Source: Clostridium sp. Marseille-P299 (GTDB lineage Bacteria > Bacillota > Clostridia > Lachnospirales > Lachnospiraceae). Taken from it: DNA of 64,000 bases. The DNA lies in assembly GCF_900078195.1 (NCBI RefSeq), contig NZ_FJVE01000007.1, positions 682,001 through 746,000 on the forward strand. The letters run 5' to 3'. Positions 62,676 to 64,000 of the stretch are shown piece after piece. How positions within the stretch are numbered: the stretch's first letter is position 1; the number at the start of each line of letters is the position of its first letter. The notes below the pieces were generated by a model that was not told the DNA's origin, did no database searches, and was given only the letters and a program-made list of their open reading frames with translations. A program made the position numbers and the translations under genes.

Positions 62676-64000
62676 TTATTCCACTTTTGTTAATTTTGCG
62701 AAAGTTGAGAGCATTTTTTTCGTGCCTTGACCTGGAAAATCAACGGTTACTTCGTAATCTCTACCACCTTGTGTAATAGCAGTTACAGTACCAACTCCAA
62801 ATTTAATATGTTTTACTGAATCACCAACACCGTAATCTAATTGTCCAAGATTTGCACTGCCAAATTGTTTTAATGGGGCAGCAGAATATGGTTTCTGAGA
62901 AGTCGCTTCATAAGCCTTATATGCCGGAGTTGATGGCTTTTCAAAATCAAAATTTTTCATCGATGAGGTACTAGCGTAAGGTTTATCCATTACACTACTA
63001 CGCATTGAATTCGTAGTTCCACCAGGTTGCGCGCCTCGAATTGGGCTTGTTCCATAAGAATTATTTGAAATAAAGTTACGACCCTTATTTGCTCCTATGG
63101 AGATTAAATATCTTGGTATTTCATTAATAAACCTGCTAGGTCGATTAAACTGCGTTTCACCACGTAACATTCGCTGTTTTGCGGCACTCATATTCAAAAT
63201 GTTCTTAGCTCTTGTAATACCTACATAACATAAACGACGTTCTTCCTCAATTTCTTGGTCTGGATCATCTGCATGGATGGACATGTAACTTGGGAAAATT
63301 CCTTCTTCCATACCACATAAATAAACATATGGGAACTCAAGTCCTTTTGCACTGTGAAGAGTCATTAGTACAACCATATTATTATCTTCTTCTAAGCTAT
63401 CGATATCAGCAACAAGTGCAACATCTTCTAAGAATGCACTAAGTGTTGGAGGCTCAATAGAGTTTTCTTCAAAAGTCGTAATCTTATTGATTAATTCGTT
63501 TACGTTACCAATACGATCAAGCGCTTCTTCTTGGTCAAGTGCTTCAAGCTCTTTAACATAACCAGTAGCCTCAATAATTTCATCAATCAAGTTTTTTAAA
63601 GTATAACCAGGTTTTCCAAGATTACTTTTTAAAGTTTCGATTAAACTAACAAAACTTGTAATTTTGCTGGTGGCACGTCCAAGAGCAGGAATGTGTTCGG
63701 CATGACGTAGGGCTTCGTAAAAACTCATTCCATTTCGAAACGCATATTCTTCAATACGATCAATGCTTGTTAGACCAATGCCTCGTTTTGGAACATTGAT
63801 AATTCTTTTTGCAGCAACTCCATCAAGACCGTTGTCAATCGTTTTTAAATAAGCAAGCAAATCTTTGACTTCTTTTCTTGCATAGAAGTTTGTGCCACCA
63901 ATGATTTTATATGGAATACTTTTTAAAATTAATTTTTCTTCCAGTACACGAGATTGTGCATTGGTACGATATAAAATGGCACAGTCTGCGTATTTTGCAT
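62676..64000 (-). CDS. pcrA: ATP-dependent DNA helicase PcrA/UvrD, 5' part outside the window
   Basis: The frame stays open from the minus-strand ATG-like codon at 63860 to the window edge, so the gene is cut at the right border. What remains is the 2B/2A C-terminal half, about 440 residues, with YRTNAQSRVLEE, the motif V/VI blocks VVLMTLHSAKGLEFPYV and RRLCYVGITRAK. The last 70 residues carry the KHIKFGVGTVT Tudor-like element that PcrA uses to bind RNA polymerase. UvrD/PcrA removes RecA filaments and aids repair. Confidence 0.92.
   Translation of the reverse strand, partial: AKYADCAILYRTNAQSRVLEEKLILKSIPYKIIGGTNFYARKEVKDLLAYLKTIDNGLDGVAAKRIINVPKRGIGLTSIDRIEEYAFRNGMSFYEALRHAEHIPALGRATSKITSFVSLIETLKSNLGKPGYTLKNLIDEIIEATGYVKELEALDQEEALDRIGNVNELINKITTFEENSIEPPTLSAFLEDVALVADIDSLEEDNNMVVLMTLHSAKGLEFPYVYLCGMEEGIFPSYMSIHADDPDQEIEEERRLCYVGITRAKNILNMSAAKQRMLRGETQFNRPSRFINEIPRYLISIGANKGRNFISNNSYGTSPIRGAQPGGTTNSMRSSVMDKPYASTSSMKNFDFEKPSTPAYKAYEATSQKPYSAAPLKQFGSANLGQLDYGVGDSVKHIKFGVGTVTAITQGGRDYEVTVDFPGQGTKKMLSTFAKLTKVE

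Overview
This is a 64 kb stretch of AT-rich, gene-dense chromosome from an anaerobic, spore-forming, low-GC Gram-positive bacterium. The evidence is a small acid-soluble spore protein, YlbJ, Pta-AckA fermentation genes, FabV, a B12-dependent methionine synthase activation protein, many AGGAGG-type ribosome binding sites, a consensus CcpA cre site, and plant-polysaccharide enzymes (GH43 xylosidase/arabinosidase, pectin methylesterase). Together these suggest a plant-fibre-fermenting Lachnospiraceae such as Clostridium (Lachnoclostridium) phytofermentans. That assignment is inferred from gene content and was not confirmed by a search. I saw no rRNA, tRNA, CRISPR array, prophage or intact insertion sequence.

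Layout. 1-8.3 kb: a truncated GH43 enzyme, a DUF1015 protein, a phosphopantetheinyl transferase, a YhbD-type regulator with a bactofilin, a LiaF-like membrane protein, FabV enoyl reductase, and a pectinesterase on the minus strand. 8.3-17.3 kb: a HEAT/THUMP-type methyltransferase, endonuclease IV, class D sortase, alpha/beta hydrolase, MetH activation protein, ArAE-type membrane protein, DUF523, a four-helix-bundle protein, a YgjP-like metallopeptidase and a spore SASP. 17.5-25.4 kb: a conserved housekeeping block (rsmD, coaD, a coiled-coil protein, ylbJ, tmcAL, pta-ackA, yceD-rpmF). 25.4-40.8 kb: a YprB-type nuclease, cardiolipin synthase, ruvAB, zapA, a U32 peptidase, a very large FtsW/RodA-penicillin-binding-protein fusion, Nudix, ComFB, GtrA and an RlmI-like methyltransferase.

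41-46.6 kb is a minus-strand lantibiotic-resistance-type module (LanF/E/G ABC transporter plus response regulator and histidine kinase) with no lantibiotic biosynthesis genes nearby, followed by a DUF5050 protein. 46.9-49.8 kb carries pheA and an HtrA protease. 49.8-51.4 kb looks like decaying accessory DNA: a structured repeat element, an OadB-like small gene interrupted by one amber codon, and a 40-codon HD-hydrolase stub. 51.4-64 kb carries a chemotaxis receptor, a DUF2809 gene with a probable ATT start, a lipoprotein, an ABC-F ribosome-protection-like ATPase behind an attenuator-style leader, an ECF S component, a metallophosphoesterase, a phosphoglycerate-mutase-like phosphatase, DUF975, an NMT1-type binding protein and the C-terminal part of PcrA/UvrD helicase.

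Two themes go beyond gene content. Intergenic DNA is full of short degenerate tandem arrays (12-41 bp units), several of which start inside the last codons of a gene and repeat its stop codon. There are also several long hairpin elements, at least three of which look related in sequence. The best candidates for unusual biology are the SEDS-PBP fusion, the ABC-F leader, a promoter-plus-long-hairpin unit at 38.4-38.6 kb, and paired operator-like repeats in front of the bactofilin and LiaF-like genes.
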